The notes beneath the pieces were generated by a model. The model was not told the DNA's origin. It did no database searches and saw only the letters and a list, made by a program, of their open reading frames with translations. Made by a program: the position numbers and the translations under genes. A stretch of DNA of 64,000 nucleotides from Paracoccus bogoriensis (GTDB lineage Bacteria; Pseudomonadota; Alphaproteobacteria; Rhodobacterales; Rhodobacteraceae): assembly GCF_019431455.1 (NCBI RefSeq), contig NZ_JAHYSR010000008.1:1-64000 (forward strand), given 5' to 3'. Of this stretch, positions 1-8,952 are shown in pieces; positions within the stretch are counted from its first letter, which is position 1, and each line of letters opens with the position of its first letter.

Positions 1-140
1 TCCCAGAATTCCCGCCAGTCCAGCACCCCAAAGCGCCACCCCAGCACCGTCAGCGTCCCCGCCTTCGGTGAAGCGGTAAATAGGCGCACCAAACAGAAGA
101 CGCAAGCGGGTTTGCACAAAAAAATGCATCCCCGGCGCAT
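1..140 (-). CDS. possible start of an unidentified gene, running off the left edge
   Basis: An open frame begins with ATG at 140 and stays open to base 1 (46 codons). Its later codons, from about base 85 down, have the strong third-position G/C preference of the neighbouring genes, which the other open minus frame lacks. A perfect TATAAT lies about 30 bases upstream at 176-171 on the same strand. I do not recognise the product; the visible part is cysteine-rich at the N-terminus and then hydrophobic and tryptophan-rich. There is no clear Shine-Dalgarno. It could be non-coding leader sequence instead, so confidence is low. Confidence 0.3.
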   Translation of the reverse strand, partial: MRRGCIFLCKPACVFCLVRLFTASPKAGTLTVLGWRFGVLDWREFW

Positions 141-170
141 AAAAATTTTAACGGTTTGTTTTTATTGTGT

Positions 171-176
171 ATTATA
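171..176 (-). promoter_or_regulatory. candidate -10 box (TATAAT)
   Basis: A perfect consensus TATAAT on the minus strand lies inside an AT-rich stretch (about 141-184) that contrasts with the GC-rich surroundings. It points toward the partial frame starting at 140. No convincing -35 is visible because that position falls in the msrQ 3' end. Confidence 0.35.
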
Positions 177-184
177 TGATACCA

Positions 185-793
185 TCACGCAGATCGTCCC
201 CGCGTCCGGGGAATCGCAACTCTCAGGACAAGCAACGCGACAATCAGAGAGGTCCAGACAAGCGGCGCCATCTCATTGACCTTGACCGCCCAGAGCCAAT
301 GCATCCCCGCCAGCACGGCGGCCGGATAGACAAGCCGATGCAGATTTCTCCAAGCCCTCGCGCCCATACGCCGGAGCGACAGGTTGTTCGAGGTCACGCC
401 AAGTGCGAAGATCGCCACGAAGGACAACATCCCGAACAGCAGATAGGGGCGCTTGACGATGTCGCGGCCCATCTGGCCCCAGAGCAGGCCCATATCGATC
501 ACCGCCCAGCTCAGCACATGGGCCGCAGCGTATCCGAAACACAGAACGCCGATGGCGCGGCGAAAGCGCATCAGCGACACTCCGGTCAGGCGCAGCAGCG
601 GCGTCACCGCCAACCCGGCGACCAGAAGGTAAAATGCCGTGCGGCCAAGCCGGTGCTCGATGGTCTGAACGGGATCGACGCCAAGGTTGTTCGTCGCCGC
701 GTCGAATACCAGCAGCGCAAAGGGAATCGTGCCAAGCACCCAGACCAGCGGCACCGGCACCCGGCGCAGCCTGTCATTCAAGTCGCGGATCAA
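185..793 (-). CDS. msrQ: MsrQ, haem-binding membrane subunit of the MsrPQ methionine sulfoxide reductase
   Basis: MsrQ is an inner-membrane b-type haem protein that passes quinone-derived electrons to periplasmic MsrP. The 202-aa product has about six hydrophobic segments and the expected His residues in membrane helices (the helix around AAAHVLSW and the later LHRLVY and AGMHWLW segments). The frame is open far upstream through the msrP region, but the likely start is the TTG at 793-791, which overlaps the msrP stop (TTGA) and leaves a protein of normal MsrQ length. The overlap implies translational coupling to msrP. The first residues are [11 protein letters not shown], followed by the first membrane segment. 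Confidence 0.88.
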   Translation of the reverse strand: MIRDLNDRLRRVPVPLVWVLGTIPFALLVFDAATNNLGVDPVQTIEHRLGRTAFYLLVAGLAVTPLLRLTGVSLMRFRRAIGVLCFGYAAAHVLSWAVIDMGLLWGQMGRDIVKRPYLLFGMLSFVAIFALGVTSNNLSLRRMGARAWRNLHRLVYPAAVLAGMHWLWAVKVNEMAPLVWTSLIVALLVLRVAIPRTRGRSA

Positions 794-1698
794 TAATTTA
801 CCCTCAGATCCATACCCGCATAGAGCGAGGCAACCTGATCGGCATAGCCGTTGAACATCAGTGTCGGCTCGCGCCCGGCGAAAAGCCCCGCGCCAATGCG
901 GCGGTGGGTCGCCTGACTCCAGCGCGGGTGATCGACCTGGGGGTTCACGTTGGCATAAAAGCCGTATTCGCCTGGCTGCATCTGCTGCCAGGTGTTCATC
1001 GGCTGGTCTTCGCGCAGGTTGATCCGCACGATCGACTTGATCGACTTGAAGCCGTATTTCCACGGCACAACCAGCCGGATCGGAGCGCCGTTCTGATTCG
1101 GCATGGCCTGACCGTAGAGCCCGGTGGCCAGAATCGTCAGCGGATGCATGGCCTCGTCGATGCGCAGCCCTTCACGATAGGGCCAATCAAGGATCGGGCG
1201 CCGCTGGCCGGGCATCTCTTCGGGCCGCAGAAGCGTCTCGAATTCGACGTATTTCGCGGAGGGCCTCAGCCCTGCCCGGTTCAGGACCGAAGCCAGCGGC
1301 ACGCCGATCCACGGCACCACCATCAACCAGGCCTCGACGCAGCGCAGCCGGTAGATGCGTTCCTCCAGCGCATTCTCGGGGGCCAGATCCTCGACGCCGT
1401 AGCGACCGGGGCGTTCGACAAGCCCGGTGATCTCGACCGACCAGGGGTCGGTGGTCAGGGCAGCGGCATTGCGGGCGGGGTCGTCCTTGCCCGTGCCGAA
1501 TTCATAGAAATTGTTGTAGTTCGTGATCTCTTCGAAGCTGTTGGGCGCCTCGTCAGTCGAGAGAGGCGAGGGACGGGCCGTCAGGGCTTGGGCCTGGGCC
1601 TGCCCGCCGAGTGCCAGCGCGGCGGCGCTGCCTGCCATGAACGCACGGCGGTTGAGATACATCCACTGCGGGGTGACGTCAGACCAGCTCAGTTTCAT
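790..1698 (-). CDS. msrP: MsrP, Tat-exported molybdopterin methionine sulfoxide reductase catalytic subunit
   Basis: MsrP repairs oxidised methionine in periplasmic proteins, with MsrQ as electron donor. The 302-aa product has a twin-arginine signal (NRRAFMAG, Arg17-Arg18) followed by an Ala-rich hydrophobic stretch. The sulfite-oxidase-type molybdopterin domain follows, with the cofactor-ligand cysteine at about residue 120 in RLRCVEAW. The ATG at 1698 has a GGAGG Shine-Dalgarno just upstream, and the length matches the family. It is the first gene of the msrP-msrQ operon. Methionine-rich C-terminal segments ([14 protein letters not shown]) are typical of the family. Confidence 0.93.
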   Translation of the reverse strand: MKLSWSDVTPQWMYLNRRAFMAGSAAALALGGQAQAQALTARPSPLSTDEAPNSFEEITNYNNFYEFGTGKDDPARNAAALTTDPWSVEITGLVERPGRYGVEDLAPENALEERIYRLRCVEAWLMVVPWIGVPLASVLNRAGLRPSAKYVEFETLLRPEEMPGQRRPILDWPYREGLRIDEAMHPLTILATGLYGQAMPNQNGAPIRLVVPWKYGFKSIKSIVRINLREDQPMNTWQQMQPGEYGFYANVNPQVDHPRWSQATHRRIGAGLFAGREPTLMFNGYADQVASLYAGMDLRVNY

Positions 1699-1811
1699 CG
1701 CATCCTCCGATCGGGGTCGGCGCAGGGGCCTCGGCCGACCATTGCACAAGATACGCAGGCCATGCGCGCGGCGATGCATCACGATCCCTTGACGGAGGTC
1801 ACAATGGCCGA

Positions 1812-3860
1812 TCAATCTGCGGCGACGATCTCGGCAAGGAAAGCATCCGCGAAACGCCGCAGGCGCGCCTCGTCCAGATGACGCGCCAGCGCGTCCAGGC
1901 TGTCGGGCCGCGCCTCGGCGATGCGGCGGATCTGGGCGGTCGAGCAGCTCAGCGGTTTCTCTGTCCCGTCCGCGCCGCGTTGCAGCCTGGATTGAGCAGC
2001 GATCAGCCGGTCGAACAGCGCGCCCTCGGGGCGGCCCGCCAGCGCGCGGCGCGCCGGATGCATCTGCGCCGGTTCGCCCGCGATCACCTCCAGAAAGGCC
2101 TGACCATAGCGTTCCAGCTTCCTGGCGCCGACGCCGACGATCCGGGCCATCTGGTCCAGATCGCGGGGCCGACGCTCGGCCATCTCGACCAGGGTGCGGT
2201 CGGGAAAGATCACATAGGCCGGCACGCGCGCGGCCTCGGCCAGCGCCCGGCGACGGGCCTTCAGCGCGGACAGAAGCGGCTCGTCCTCTTCCGAGACCTG
2301 GGCGCGCAGGACATTCGCCGCCTTGGTGCGGGTCGTGTCCTGGCGCAGCGTGACGCTGGTCTCGCCACGCAGCACGGGATGGGCGGCCTCGGTCAGATGA
2401 AGCGCGCCATGGCGCTCGGGATCGGGGCGGCAGAGATCCAGCCCCATCATCTGCCGGAAGATCGCTTGCCACTGACCGCGCCCATGCTCGCGCCCGACCC
2501 CGAAGGTCGGCAACTGGTCATGCCCGCGTTCGCGCACCTTCTCGGTGGTCGTCCCGGTCAGGATGTCGATCAGATGGCCGGTGCCGAACCACTCGCCCGT
2601 CCGCAACATGGCCGACAGCGCCTTGCGCACCGCCATCGTGCCGTCGAACAGCTTCGGCGGCGTCTGGCACAGGTCGCAATTGCCGCAGTCCTCGGCCAGT
2701 TCTTCGCCGAAATAGGCCAGCAGGCGGCGGCGGCGGCAGCCCGTGGCCTCGGCCAGACCCAGCAGCGCGTTCAGCCGCGCGTGATCGGCCGATTTGCGGG
2801 CGGGCTCGGCCAGGCTCTCGTCGATCTGGCTGCGGCGCAGACGGATATCGTCGGGGCCGTAAAGCGTCAGCGTGTCCGCCGGATCGCCGTCGCGGCCGGC
2901 GCGGCCGATCTCCTGATAATAATTCTCGATCGATTTGGGCAGGTCGGCATGCAGCACCCAACGGATGTCGGGCTTGTCGATCCCCATGCCAAAGGCGATG
3001 GTCGCCACGACGATCAGCCCGTCCTCGCGCTGGAACCGCACCTCGGCCTTGCGCCGGGCCTCGGCCTCGAGGCCGGCGTGATAGGCGATGGCCGGGTGGC
3101 CCGCCTCGCGCAGGGCCTGCGCCAGCGTCTCGGTCCGCGCGCGGGCGCCGCAATAGATGATTCCCGACTGCCCGCGCCGCGCGGCGACATAGGACAGGAC
3201 TTGACGGCGCGGACTGTCCTTGGGCTGAAAGGCCAGCCGGATATTGGGACGGTCGAAGCCGCGCAGGAAGGTCAGCGGCTCGGCGCCACCGAACAGACGC
3301 GAGACGATCTCGGCCCGTGTCTCGGCGTCGGCGGTCGCCGTGAAGGCGGCCAGCGGCACGTTCAGCGCCCGCTTGAGATCGCCGATCCGCAGATAATCGG
3401 GGCGAAAGTCGTGCCCCCACTGGCTGATGCAATGCGCCTCGTCAACCGCGATCGCGGTCACGCCCGCCCGCCGCAGAAGCGAGACCGTCCCGCCCGAGGC
3501 CAACCGCTCGGGCGCCATGTAGAGCATCTTGATCTGGCCCGCCGCGATGGCCTGAAAGACGGCCTCGGTCTCGGCCTCGGTATTGCCGCTGGTCAGCGCG
3601 CCCGCCTCGACCCCCGCCTCGCGCAGGGCGCGCACCTGGTCGCGCATCAGCGCAATCAGCGGCGAGATCACCACCGTCACGCCGTCGCGCATCAGCGCGG
3701 GCAACTGGTAGCACAGCGACTTGCCGCCGCCCGTGGGCATGATGGCCAGCACGTCGCGCCCCTTGGCCACGGCCTCGACAATCTCCTGCTGGCCGGGGCG
3801 AAAGCCGTCAAAGCCCCAGACCTGCCGCAGCAGATCACCCGAAGAAAGGTCGCGCGCCAT
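1812..3860 (-). CDS. recQ: ATP-dependent DNA helicase RecQ
   Basis: RecQ is a 3'-5' superfamily 2 helicase acting in recombination and replication-fork repair. The 682-aa product shows Walker A GGGKS at about 44-48, the DEAH box at about 140-143, the RecQ signature [10 protein letters not shown] just after it, helicase motif VI ([10 protein letters not shown]), and a four-cysteine zinc site near 370-395 (CRRRR...CGNCDLC). A winged-helix region and C-terminal HRDC domain follow. An extra HRDC-like tail ends the protein. The ATG at 3860 overlaps the stop of the YggT gene by one base (TGATG), so the two are coupled. A TTG one codon upstream is a less likely start. Confidence 0.96.
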   Translation of the reverse strand: MARDLSSGDLLRQVWGFDGFRPGQQEIVEAVAKGRDVLAIMPTGGGKSLCYQLPALMRDGVTVVISPLIALMRDQVRALREAGVEAGALTSGNTEAETEAVFQAIAAGQIKMLYMAPERLASGGTVSLLRRAGVTAIAVDEAHCISQWGHDFRPDYLRIGDLKRALNVPLAAFTATADAETRAEIVSRLFGGAEPLTFLRGFDRPNIRLAFQPKDSPRRQVLSYVAARRGQSGIIYCGARARTETLAQALREAGHPAIAYHAGLEAEARRKAEVRFQREDGLIVVATIAFGMGIDKPDIRWVLHADLPKSIENYYQEIGRAGRDGDPADTLTLYGPDDIRLRRSQIDESLAEPARKSADHARLNALLGLAEATGCRRRRLLAYFGEELAEDCGNCDLCQTPPKLFDGTMAVRKALSAMLRTGEWFGTGHLIDILTGTTTEKVRERGHDQLPTFGVGREHGRGQWQAIFRQMMGLDLCRPDPERHGALHLTEAAHPVLRGETSVTLRQDTTRTKAANVLRAQVSEEDEPLLSALKARRRALAEAARVPAYVIFPDRTLVEMAERRPRDLDQMARIVGVGARKLERYGQAFLEVIAGEPAQMHPARRALAGRPEGALFDRLIAAQSRLQRGADGTEKPLSCSTAQIRRIAEARPDSLDALARHLDEARLRRFADAFLAEIVAAD

Positions 3861-4153
3861 CAATAGCCGTAGAAGAAAGCCGCGTTGTTTGCCAGCGCGC
3901 TGCGGGCAATGATGATGATGACAAAAACCACCAGCGGCGCCAGATCCAGCCCGCCCGTATTGGGCAGCATGTTGCGGATCGGCTGATAGATCGGTTCAAG
4001 CAGACGGTTCAGCCCGTCCCAGATCTGCGCGACCAGCGGCTGGCGCAGGTTCAGGACCTGGAAATTGATCAGCCAGGACATGATGATGTGGACGATCATC
4101 ACGAACCACATGATCTGAAGGATCAGTTGCAAGGCTTGATACAGCGTGACCAT
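3860..4153 (-). CDS. YggT family membrane protein
   Basis: A 97-aa protein with two YggT-type hydrophobic segments: an N-terminal helix with the motif MSWLINFQVLN and a C-terminal helix (LAPLVVFVIIIIA). The connecting segment carries LLEPIYQPIRNMLPNTGGLDLAPL, the family signature. The bacterial family has been linked to osmotic-shock tolerance and to cell-envelope or division functions, but the biochemical role is not established. It is the first gene of a two-gene operon with recQ and diverges from the thioesterase gene to its right. Confidence 0.88.
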   Translation of the reverse strand: MVTLYQALQLILQIMWFVMIVHIIMSWLINFQVLNLRQPLVAQIWDGLNRLLEPIYQPIRNMLPNTGGLDLAPLVVFVIIIIARSALANNAAFFYGY

Positions 4154-4328
4154 CCGCGTTCCCCGTCATCCTGTCTGCGGCCCCCTGGCCTGTCCTGCCC
4201 CTGTATGGACGCGCGATTCGACCGGCGCAACCCGATGAGCAACCCGGTGCGACCGCCTGCCGCCGCGTCTGGGTTGACGCCCGCGTGATCCGGGGCCACC
4301 ACGGGCGCGAACAGCGAAAGGGCCGCCG

Positions 4329-4886
4329 ATGTATCCTCTGATCCGTTTTGCCAAGGAGATGTTGAAATACCGTAAAGCGCCGCGACTCGGCCCGCTGGAC
4401 GCGCATGTTTCCACGCATCTCTGCTGGCCCTGGGATCTGGACCCCTGGTGGGAGCTGAACAACGGCCGCACCCTGACGCTGTTCGATCTGGGCCGCATCC
4501 CGCTGGTCAGTCGGACCGGGCTGATCCCCGTCCTGAAGGAACGCGGCTGGGGCATCACGGTGGCGGGCAACTCGACGCGCTACCGGCGGCGCATCCGCGC
4601 ATTCGACCGTTTTACCATGGTCTCGCGGCTGGTCGGGTGGGATCACCGCTTCGTCTATATGGAGCAGTCGATGTGGCGCGGGGGCGAATGCTGCAATCAG
4701 GTGCTGATCCGCTCTGCCGTGACCTCGAAACAGGGCATCGTCGCCCCGGCCGAGGTGATGGCGGCGCTTGGCCACCCGACTGACAGCCCGCCCTTGCCCG
4801 ACTGGATCGCCGCCTGGATCGAGGCCGACGCCCTGCGCCCCTGGCCGCCCTTTGGCCCCGCACAAACGAAAGGCTTGCCAGCCTGA
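4329..4886 (+). CDS. thioesterase family protein (4HBT_2/THEM6-like)
   Basis: A 185-aa protein resembling acyl-CoA thioesterases of the 4-hydroxybenzoyl-CoA hotdog-fold class, specifically the THEM6-like branch (thioesterase_2). The substrate cannot be read from sequence. The N-terminal region carries the hotdog-helix pattern with D-x-N-x-H equivalent WELNNGRTLTLFD, and the later strand DHRFVYMEQSMWRGGE fits the fold. ATG at 4329 is preceded by AAAGGG at good spacing. The transporter gene follows 42 bases downstream on the same strand. Confidence 0.8.
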   Translation: MYPLIRFAKEMLKYRKAPRLGPLDAHVSTHLCWPWDLDPWWELNNGRTLTLFDLGRIPLVSRTGLIPVLKERGWGITVAGNSTRYRRRIRAFDRFTMVSRLVGWDHRFVYMEQSMWRGGECCNQVLIRSAVTSKQGIVAPAEVMAALGHPTDSPPLPDWIAAWIEADALRPWPPFGPAQTKGLPA

Positions 4887-4928
4887 CGGCGTGCTGCCCT
4901 TATGGCGCCGGGCGTCCAAGGGGGGAAG

Positions 4929-6317
4929 ATGCGGCAAGAGCTTGATCGCAAGCGGATCTGGGGCTGGTGGTTCTTTGACTGGGCCAGCCAGCCCTATCAC
5001 ACGCTGCTGTTGACTTTCATCTTTTCGATCTACTTCGCCGAGGTGGCGCAGCGCCATTTCATCGCCATGGGCGAAAGCGCCACGATCGCAGGCGCGCAGG
5101 CGCAGGCGCTGTGGGGCTACGGGCTGGCGATCAGCGGGGCGATCATCGCGGTCTTTGCCCCGATCCTGGGCGCCATCGCCGATACGTCAGGTCGGCGGAT
5201 GCCGTGGATCTGGGCTTTTTCGGGGCTTTACGTCATCGGCTCGGCCGGTCTGTGGTGGCTGATGCCCACCCAGCCCGCGCTGGTTCAGGCGGTGGTGCTG
5301 TTCGGTATCGGCCTGATCGGCGTCGAATTCGCCACGATCTTCGCCAATGCTCAGCTGCCCGGCCTTGCCCCCAAGGCCGAAATCGGGCGTATATCCGGGT
5401 CGGGCTACGCCTTCGGCTATCTGGGCGGGGTCGTCGCGCTGGCGCTGATGCTGGCGCTGTTCGCCGAAACGCCCGGAGGCCGCACGCTGGCGGGCATCCC
5501 GCCCCTGTTCGGTCTGGACCCGGCCCTGCGCGAGGGCACGCGCTTTGTCGGCCCCTTCACCGCGATCTGGTATGCGGTCTTCATGATTCCCTTCTTCCTG
5601 TGGGTGCGCGAACCTTCAGGTGCCGGGCGGCCCGTGCGGGTCGGGGCGGCGCTGGCGGAGCTTTGGTCGCTGATCCGCAGCCTCAGGCACCGGCGCAGCC
5701 TTGCGGCCTGGCTGGCCTCGTCGATGTTCTCGCGCGATGCGCTGAACGCGCTTTACGGCTTTGGCGGGGTCTATGCGGGCACGGTGCTGGGCTGGCCGGT
5801 CTTTCTGGCCGGGGTCTTCGGTGTCATCAGCGCAATCTCGGCCGCGATCATCAGTTGGCTGGGCGGCAAGGCTGACCGGCGCTTTGGTCCGCGCGCGGTC
5901 ATCATCGCCTCGATCCTTGCACTATCGGCGGTCTGCACGCTGCTGATCGGGATGGACCGCAGCTCGGTCCTGGGTATCGCCACCCCCGACCCGATCCTGG
6001 CCGGGCTGCGGCTGCCCGATCTGATCTTCTTTGCCTGCGGCGCGGTGATCGGCGGGGCGGGCGGCGCGCTGCAGGCCGCAAGCCGCACGATGATGGTGCG
6101 CCACACGACCGAGGACCGCGCGACCGAGGGCTTTGGCCTCTATGCGCTGTCGGGCAAGGTCACGGCCTTTCTGGCGCCCTTCCTGATCGCCGTGACGACC
6201 GATATCAGCGGCAGCCAGCGCATCGGCTTCCTGCCGCTGATCGTGATCTTCCTGCTGGCCCTGCTTCTGCTAATGTGGGTGAACCCCGAAGGAGAGGCAG
6301 AGGGACCGCGCCCATGA
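4929..6317 (+). CDS. MFS transporter of the UMF1 (Atg22-like) family
   Basis: A 462-aa polytopic membrane protein with about twelve hydrophobic segments. The N-terminal WGWWFFDWASQPYHT and the GAIADTSGRRMPWI loop between helices 2 and 3 are the signature of the UMF1 branch of the major facilitator superfamily, whose yeast relative Atg22 exports amino acids from the vacuole. The bacterial substrate is unknown. I chose the ATG at 4929 because AAGGGGGG lies directly upstream; an in-frame ATG at 4902 has no such site. The stop overlaps the start of mepA (ATGA). Confidence 0.85.
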   Translation: MRQELDRKRIWGWWFFDWASQPYHTLLLTFIFSIYFAEVAQRHFIAMGESATIAGAQAQALWGYGLAISGAIIAVFAPILGAIADTSGRRMPWIWAFSGLYVIGSAGLWWLMPTQPALVQAVVLFGIGLIGVEFATIFANAQLPGLAPKAEIGRISGSGYAFGYLGGVVALALMLALFAETPGGRTLAGIPPLFGLDPALREGTRFVGPFTAIWYAVFMIPFFLWVREPSGAGRPVRVGAALAELWSLIRSLRHRRSLAAWLASSMFSRDALNALYGFGGVYAGTVLGWPVFLAGVFGVISAISAAIISWLGGKADRRFGPRAVIIASILALSAVCTLLIGMDRSSVLGIATPDPILAGLRLPDLIFFACGAVIGGAGGALQAASRTMMVRHTTEDRATEGFGLYALSGKVTAFLAPFLIAVTTDISGSQRIGFLPLIVIFLLALLLLMWVNPEGEAEGPRP

Positions 6318-7174
6318 AACATTTGCTGAAAGCCGCCGCGCTGGTGCTTGGGCTTGCCGCCCCGGCCAGCGCCGATCCTCTGGCCAAGGACGTGTTCGGC
6401 GCGTTCCGCACCCCCTCGCAGGGGCCTGCCGTCTCGATCGGCTTCTATTCGCAAGGCTGCGCCCAAGGCCTGGTGCAGATGCCCGAAAGCGGGCCAAGCT
6501 GGCAGTCGATGCGGCTGTCGCGTGACCGCCACTGGGGCCATCCGGTGATGATCGACTTCCTGCAGGGCCTGTCGCGCGCCGCGCAGCAGGCCGGGTGGCA
6601 GGGCCTCTATATCGGCGACATCAGCCAGCCGCGCGGCGGGCCGATGACCTCGGGCCATGCCAGCCACCAGATCGGGCTGGATGCCGACATCTGGATGCTG
6701 CCGCCGCCCTCGCTGACGCTGAGCCGCCAGCAGCGCGAGACCATCTCGTCGGTCTCGGTCGTGGCCCCAGGCGGGCTGGGGTTGTCGCAGCACTGGACAA
6801 CCGGACATTTCCTGATCATGCGTGCCGCCGCCCGTGATCCGCGGGTTGAACGCCTGCTGGTCGATCCGGTGGCCAAGGTCGCCATGTGCCAGATGGAGAC
6901 GGGCGACCGATCCTGGCTGCGCAAGGTGCGCCCGATCAACAATCACGACCACCATTTCCACATCCGGCTGTCCTGCCCGCAGGGCTCGATCTGCCGGACG
7001 CAGGATCCGCCCCCGCCCGGCGACGGCTGCGCCGAGGCGCAGGAATGGATCAACAACCGCGCCAACCCCTCGCGCGCCCCTGCCGCAAGGCCGGACCCCG
7101 ATTACCGGCATCCCCGCACCTATCGGATGAGCGAGCTTCCCCAGCAATGCCAGATCGTCGCCAACTCGCCCTGA
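6314..7174 (+). CDS. mepA: penicillin-insensitive murein endopeptidase MepA
   Basis: MepA is a periplasmic LAS-type zinc metallopeptidase that cleaves D-Ala-meso-DAP crosslinks in peptidoglycan. The 286-aa product has a signal peptide (MKHLLKAAALVLGLAAPASA) cleaved near residue 20. Zinc ligands are visible in SGHASHQIGLDADIW (His115, Asp123) and the C-terminal HDHHFHIRL. Conserved cysteines (Gly-Cys50, Cys near KVAMC, LSCP) fit the disulfides of the family. The start ATG overlaps the transporter stop, and the end overlaps the next gene by 28 bases, so all three are likely cotranscribed. Confidence 0.94.
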   Translation: MKHLLKAAALVLGLAAPASADPLAKDVFGAFRTPSQGPAVSIGFYSQGCAQGLVQMPESGPSWQSMRLSRDRHWGHPVMIDFLQGLSRAAQQAGWQGLYIGDISQPRGGPMTSGHASHQIGLDADIWMLPPPSLTLSRQQRETISSVSVVAPGGLGLSQHWTTGHFLIMRAAARDPRVERLLVDPVAKVAMCQMETGDRSWLRKVRPINNHDHHFHIRLSCPQGSICRTQDPPPPGDGCAEAQEWINNRANPSRAPAARPDPDYRHPRTYRMSELPQQCQIVANSP

Positions 7175-8052
7175 TCCTGATCGCGCTGGCCGCCCCTGCC
7201 GGGGCCGAGCCGGTGGCGCAGCATCTGGCAACCCATATCTGGCGCCATGACGACCCGCAATTCGGCGGCTTTTCGGGCATCGAGATCACCGGGGACGGCA
7301 CGCGCTTTCACGCGCTGACCGACCGGGCGCATCTGTTCACCGGCCGGATCGACCGCGACGCGGCCGGCCGCATCATCGCGCTGCATGTCGAGGACCGCGC
7401 CCATCTGTCCGATCGCCACGGCACGCCCCTGCCCGCCGGGCATCTGGGCGACAGCGAGGGTCTGGCCCTCGCGCCCGACGGGCGGGTCTGGGTCAGCTTC
7501 GAGGGCCTGCACCGAATCGTAGGCTACGGCGATCCGCATGGCCCCTCGGACCCGCTGCCCCGCCCGCCGGTCCTGCCGGGCATGAGCGCGAATGCCGGGT
7601 TCGAGGCGCTGGCCCTGCGTGAGGACGGGACGCTGGTGATCGTGCCCGAGCGATCCGCCAGCGCAACGACTCCCTTTACCGTGCTGGCCTTCCGGGATGG
7701 CGCATGGTCGGAAATGACGCAGATCCGGCGCGACGGGAACTGGCTGCCGGTGGGCGCCGATTACGGCCCCGACGGCCGGTTCTATCTGCTTGAACGCGAT
7801 TTTCTGGGCCCTCTGGGCTTCCGGTCGCGGCTGCGCAGCATGGTGCTGGATGCGGAAGGGCCGCAGGACGAGCATATCCTGATCGAAAGCGCGCCGATGC
7901 AGTTCGACAATCTCGAGGGTGTGTCGGTCTGGGGCAGCCCCGAGGATCTGCGCGTCACGATGATTTCGGACGACAATTTCCTGTTCCTGCAACGGACCGA
8001 GGTTGTCGAATACCGCATCACCCGAAGCGACCGGCAGGCGCAGGGGAATTGA
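7147..8052 (+). CDS. esterase-like activity of phytase family protein, exported
   Basis: A 301-aa protein with an N-terminal signal peptide (LALILIALAAPAGA) and a beta-propeller-like domain of the phytase-like esterase family (PF13449). Family motifs visible are FGGFSGIEI, HLGDSEGLALAPDGRVWVS, ANAGFEALAL and the C-terminal FDNLEGVSVW. The substrate is unknown; the family is named for a weak relationship to phytases. The ATG at 7147 lies inside the mepA 3' end, which suggests coupled translation of two periplasmic hydrolases. Confidence 0.82.
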   Translation: MPDRRQLALILIALAAPAGAEPVAQHLATHIWRHDDPQFGGFSGIEITGDGTRFHALTDRAHLFTGRIDRDAAGRIIALHVEDRAHLSDRHGTPLPAGHLGDSEGLALAPDGRVWVSFEGLHRIVGYGDPHGPSDPLPRPPVLPGMSANAGFEALALREDGTLVIVPERSASATTPFTVLAFRDGAWSEMTQIRRDGNWLPVGADYGPDGRFYLLERDFLGPLGFRSRLRSMVLDAEGPQDEHILIESAPMQFDNLEGVSVWGSPEDLRVTMISDDNFLFLQRTEVVEYRITRSDRQAQGN

Positions 8053-8065
8053 CAGGCCGGGCAGA

Positions 8066-8085
8066 CAGGGCGTAAGCGCGCCCTG
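8066..8085 (+). terminator. hairpin after the mepA/esterase operon
   Basis: CAGGGCG (8066-8072) pairs with CGCCCTG (8079-8085) across a six-base loop. It follows the esterase stop by 13 bases and has no T-tract, so termination here is inferred from position only. Confidence 0.4.
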
Positions 8086-8103
8086 CCCCGCCGCCGCCCG
8101 TGC

Positions 8104-8143
8104 GGGGCCGAGTTCTCCGCCACCTTGTAAAACGGACCCCCAG
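8104..8143 (+). promoter_or_regulatory. candidate preQ1-I riboswitch upstream of the yhhQ-type transporter
   Basis: The segment can form the compact H-type pseudoknot of preQ1-I aptamers. P1 is CGAG (8109-8112) with CTTG (8124-8127). The loop TTCTCCGCCAC matches the layout of the Bacillus subtilis loop. P2 is TCCG (8116-8119) with CGGA (8133-8136), and an A-rich TAAAA linker separates the second P1 strand from P2. The cytosine after the first P2 strand (8120) would be the preQ1-recognising base. The P2 GGA lies 7 bases before the ATG at 8144 and is the only Shine-Dalgarno-like sequence, so ligand binding would hide it. The 5' GGGG (8104-8107) can alternatively pair with CCCC at 8137-8140. Confidence 0.6.
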
Positions 8144-8740
8144 ATGAACCGCTTCCTGCCCGGCATCCTTGCCATGGCCGCCATCGTCGTGGCCTCGAAC
8201 ATCCTTGTGCAATTCGTGGTCGGCGACTGGCTGACCTGGGGTGCCTTCACCTATCCGCTGGCCTTTCTGGTCACGGATGTCATGAACCGTGTCTATGGCC
8301 CCTCGGCCGCGCGCCGCGTCGTGCTGGCGGGATTCGTCACCGGCGTCGCCTGCTCGCTGGTCGCCGCCGGTTTCCAGGCAACGACCCTGCGAATCGCCAT
8401 CGCCTCGGGGACGGCCTTCCTGATCGCGCAATTGCTGGATGTGGCGGTCTTCGACGCACTTCGCGGCGGGCGCTGGTGGCGGGCGCCCCTGGCCTCGACC
8501 ATCGTGGGATCGACGGTGGACACGGCGCTGTTCTTCACCATCGCATTCGCGGCCTTCCTGCCCGCCGACGCCAATACGGGCTGGGCAAACGAGGCCGTTC
8601 CGCTGCTTGGCTACGGACCGGTCAGCGCGCTGTGGATTTCGTTGGCAAGTGCCGACTGGCTGGTCAAGCTTGGTCTGGCACTACTTGCCCTTGTGCCCTT
8701 TCGTCTATTTGTCCGCAATTTGTTGCGGTCTGAAACATAA
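8144..8740 (+). CDS. YhhQ/VUT family queuosine precursor transporter
   Basis: A 198-aa inner-membrane protein with about six hydrophobic segments. It belongs to the YhhQ (COG1738, VUT) family of 7-cyano-7-deazaguanine / 7-aminomethyl-7-deazaguanine importers, which supply precursor for queuosine in tRNA. Family motifs are TYPLAFLVTDVMNRVYG near the N-terminus and STIVGSTVDTALFFTIAF in the middle. The ATG at 8144 lacks a strong Shine-Dalgarno except the GGA inside the proposed riboswitch. That arrangement, with the family's role, supports translational control by preQ1. Confidence 0.9.
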   Translation: MNRFLPGILAMAAIVVASNILVQFVVGDWLTWGAFTYPLAFLVTDVMNRVYGPSAARRVVLAGFVTGVACSLVAAGFQATTLRIAIASGTAFLIAQLLDVAVFDALRGGRWWRAPLASTIVGSTVDTALFFTIAFAAFLPADANTGWANEAVPLLGYGPVSALWISLASADWLVKLGLALLALVPFRLFVRNLLRSET

Positions 8741-8812
8741 TGGCAATTGACTGACGGGGAATCTGTGGCACCCTGAAATTCCAACGGCAATCTTTTGAAA
8801 GGAGGTGGTCCA

Positions 8813-8869
8813 GTGTCGAGAGTGATATTGGAGAGAGGTGTCGGAACAGTCAGGGGGGCCGTGGCCTGA
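8813..8869 (+). CDS. 18-aa small ORF with an exceptional ribosome-binding site
   Basis: GTG at 8813 opens 18 codons ending in TGA at 8867-8869 (product starts VSRVILERGVGT). It is preceded by GAAAGGAGGTGGTCCA (8797-8812), which is complementary to the last bases of 16S rRNA over about 17 bases with a single G-U wobble; GGAGG sits 7 bases from the GTG. No other gene follows on this strand, so the transcript is stand-alone and ends at the hairpin 8953-8975. I do not recognise the peptide. It could encode a real microprotein or serve as the translated part of a small regulatory RNA. Confidence 0.5.
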   Translation: MSRVILERGVGTVRGAVA

Positions 8870-8952
8870 GGGCAGCCCCGAGGGTCGTAAACCCTGATTG
8901 GGACCGGACGGATTTCTTCCATCCCTAACCGGACCATCTCCGTGGAACTCGC

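Noticed and set aside
1878..3866. A 662-codon plus-strand frame
   Set aside because: Mirror of recQ, whose helicase motifs are all on the minus strand.
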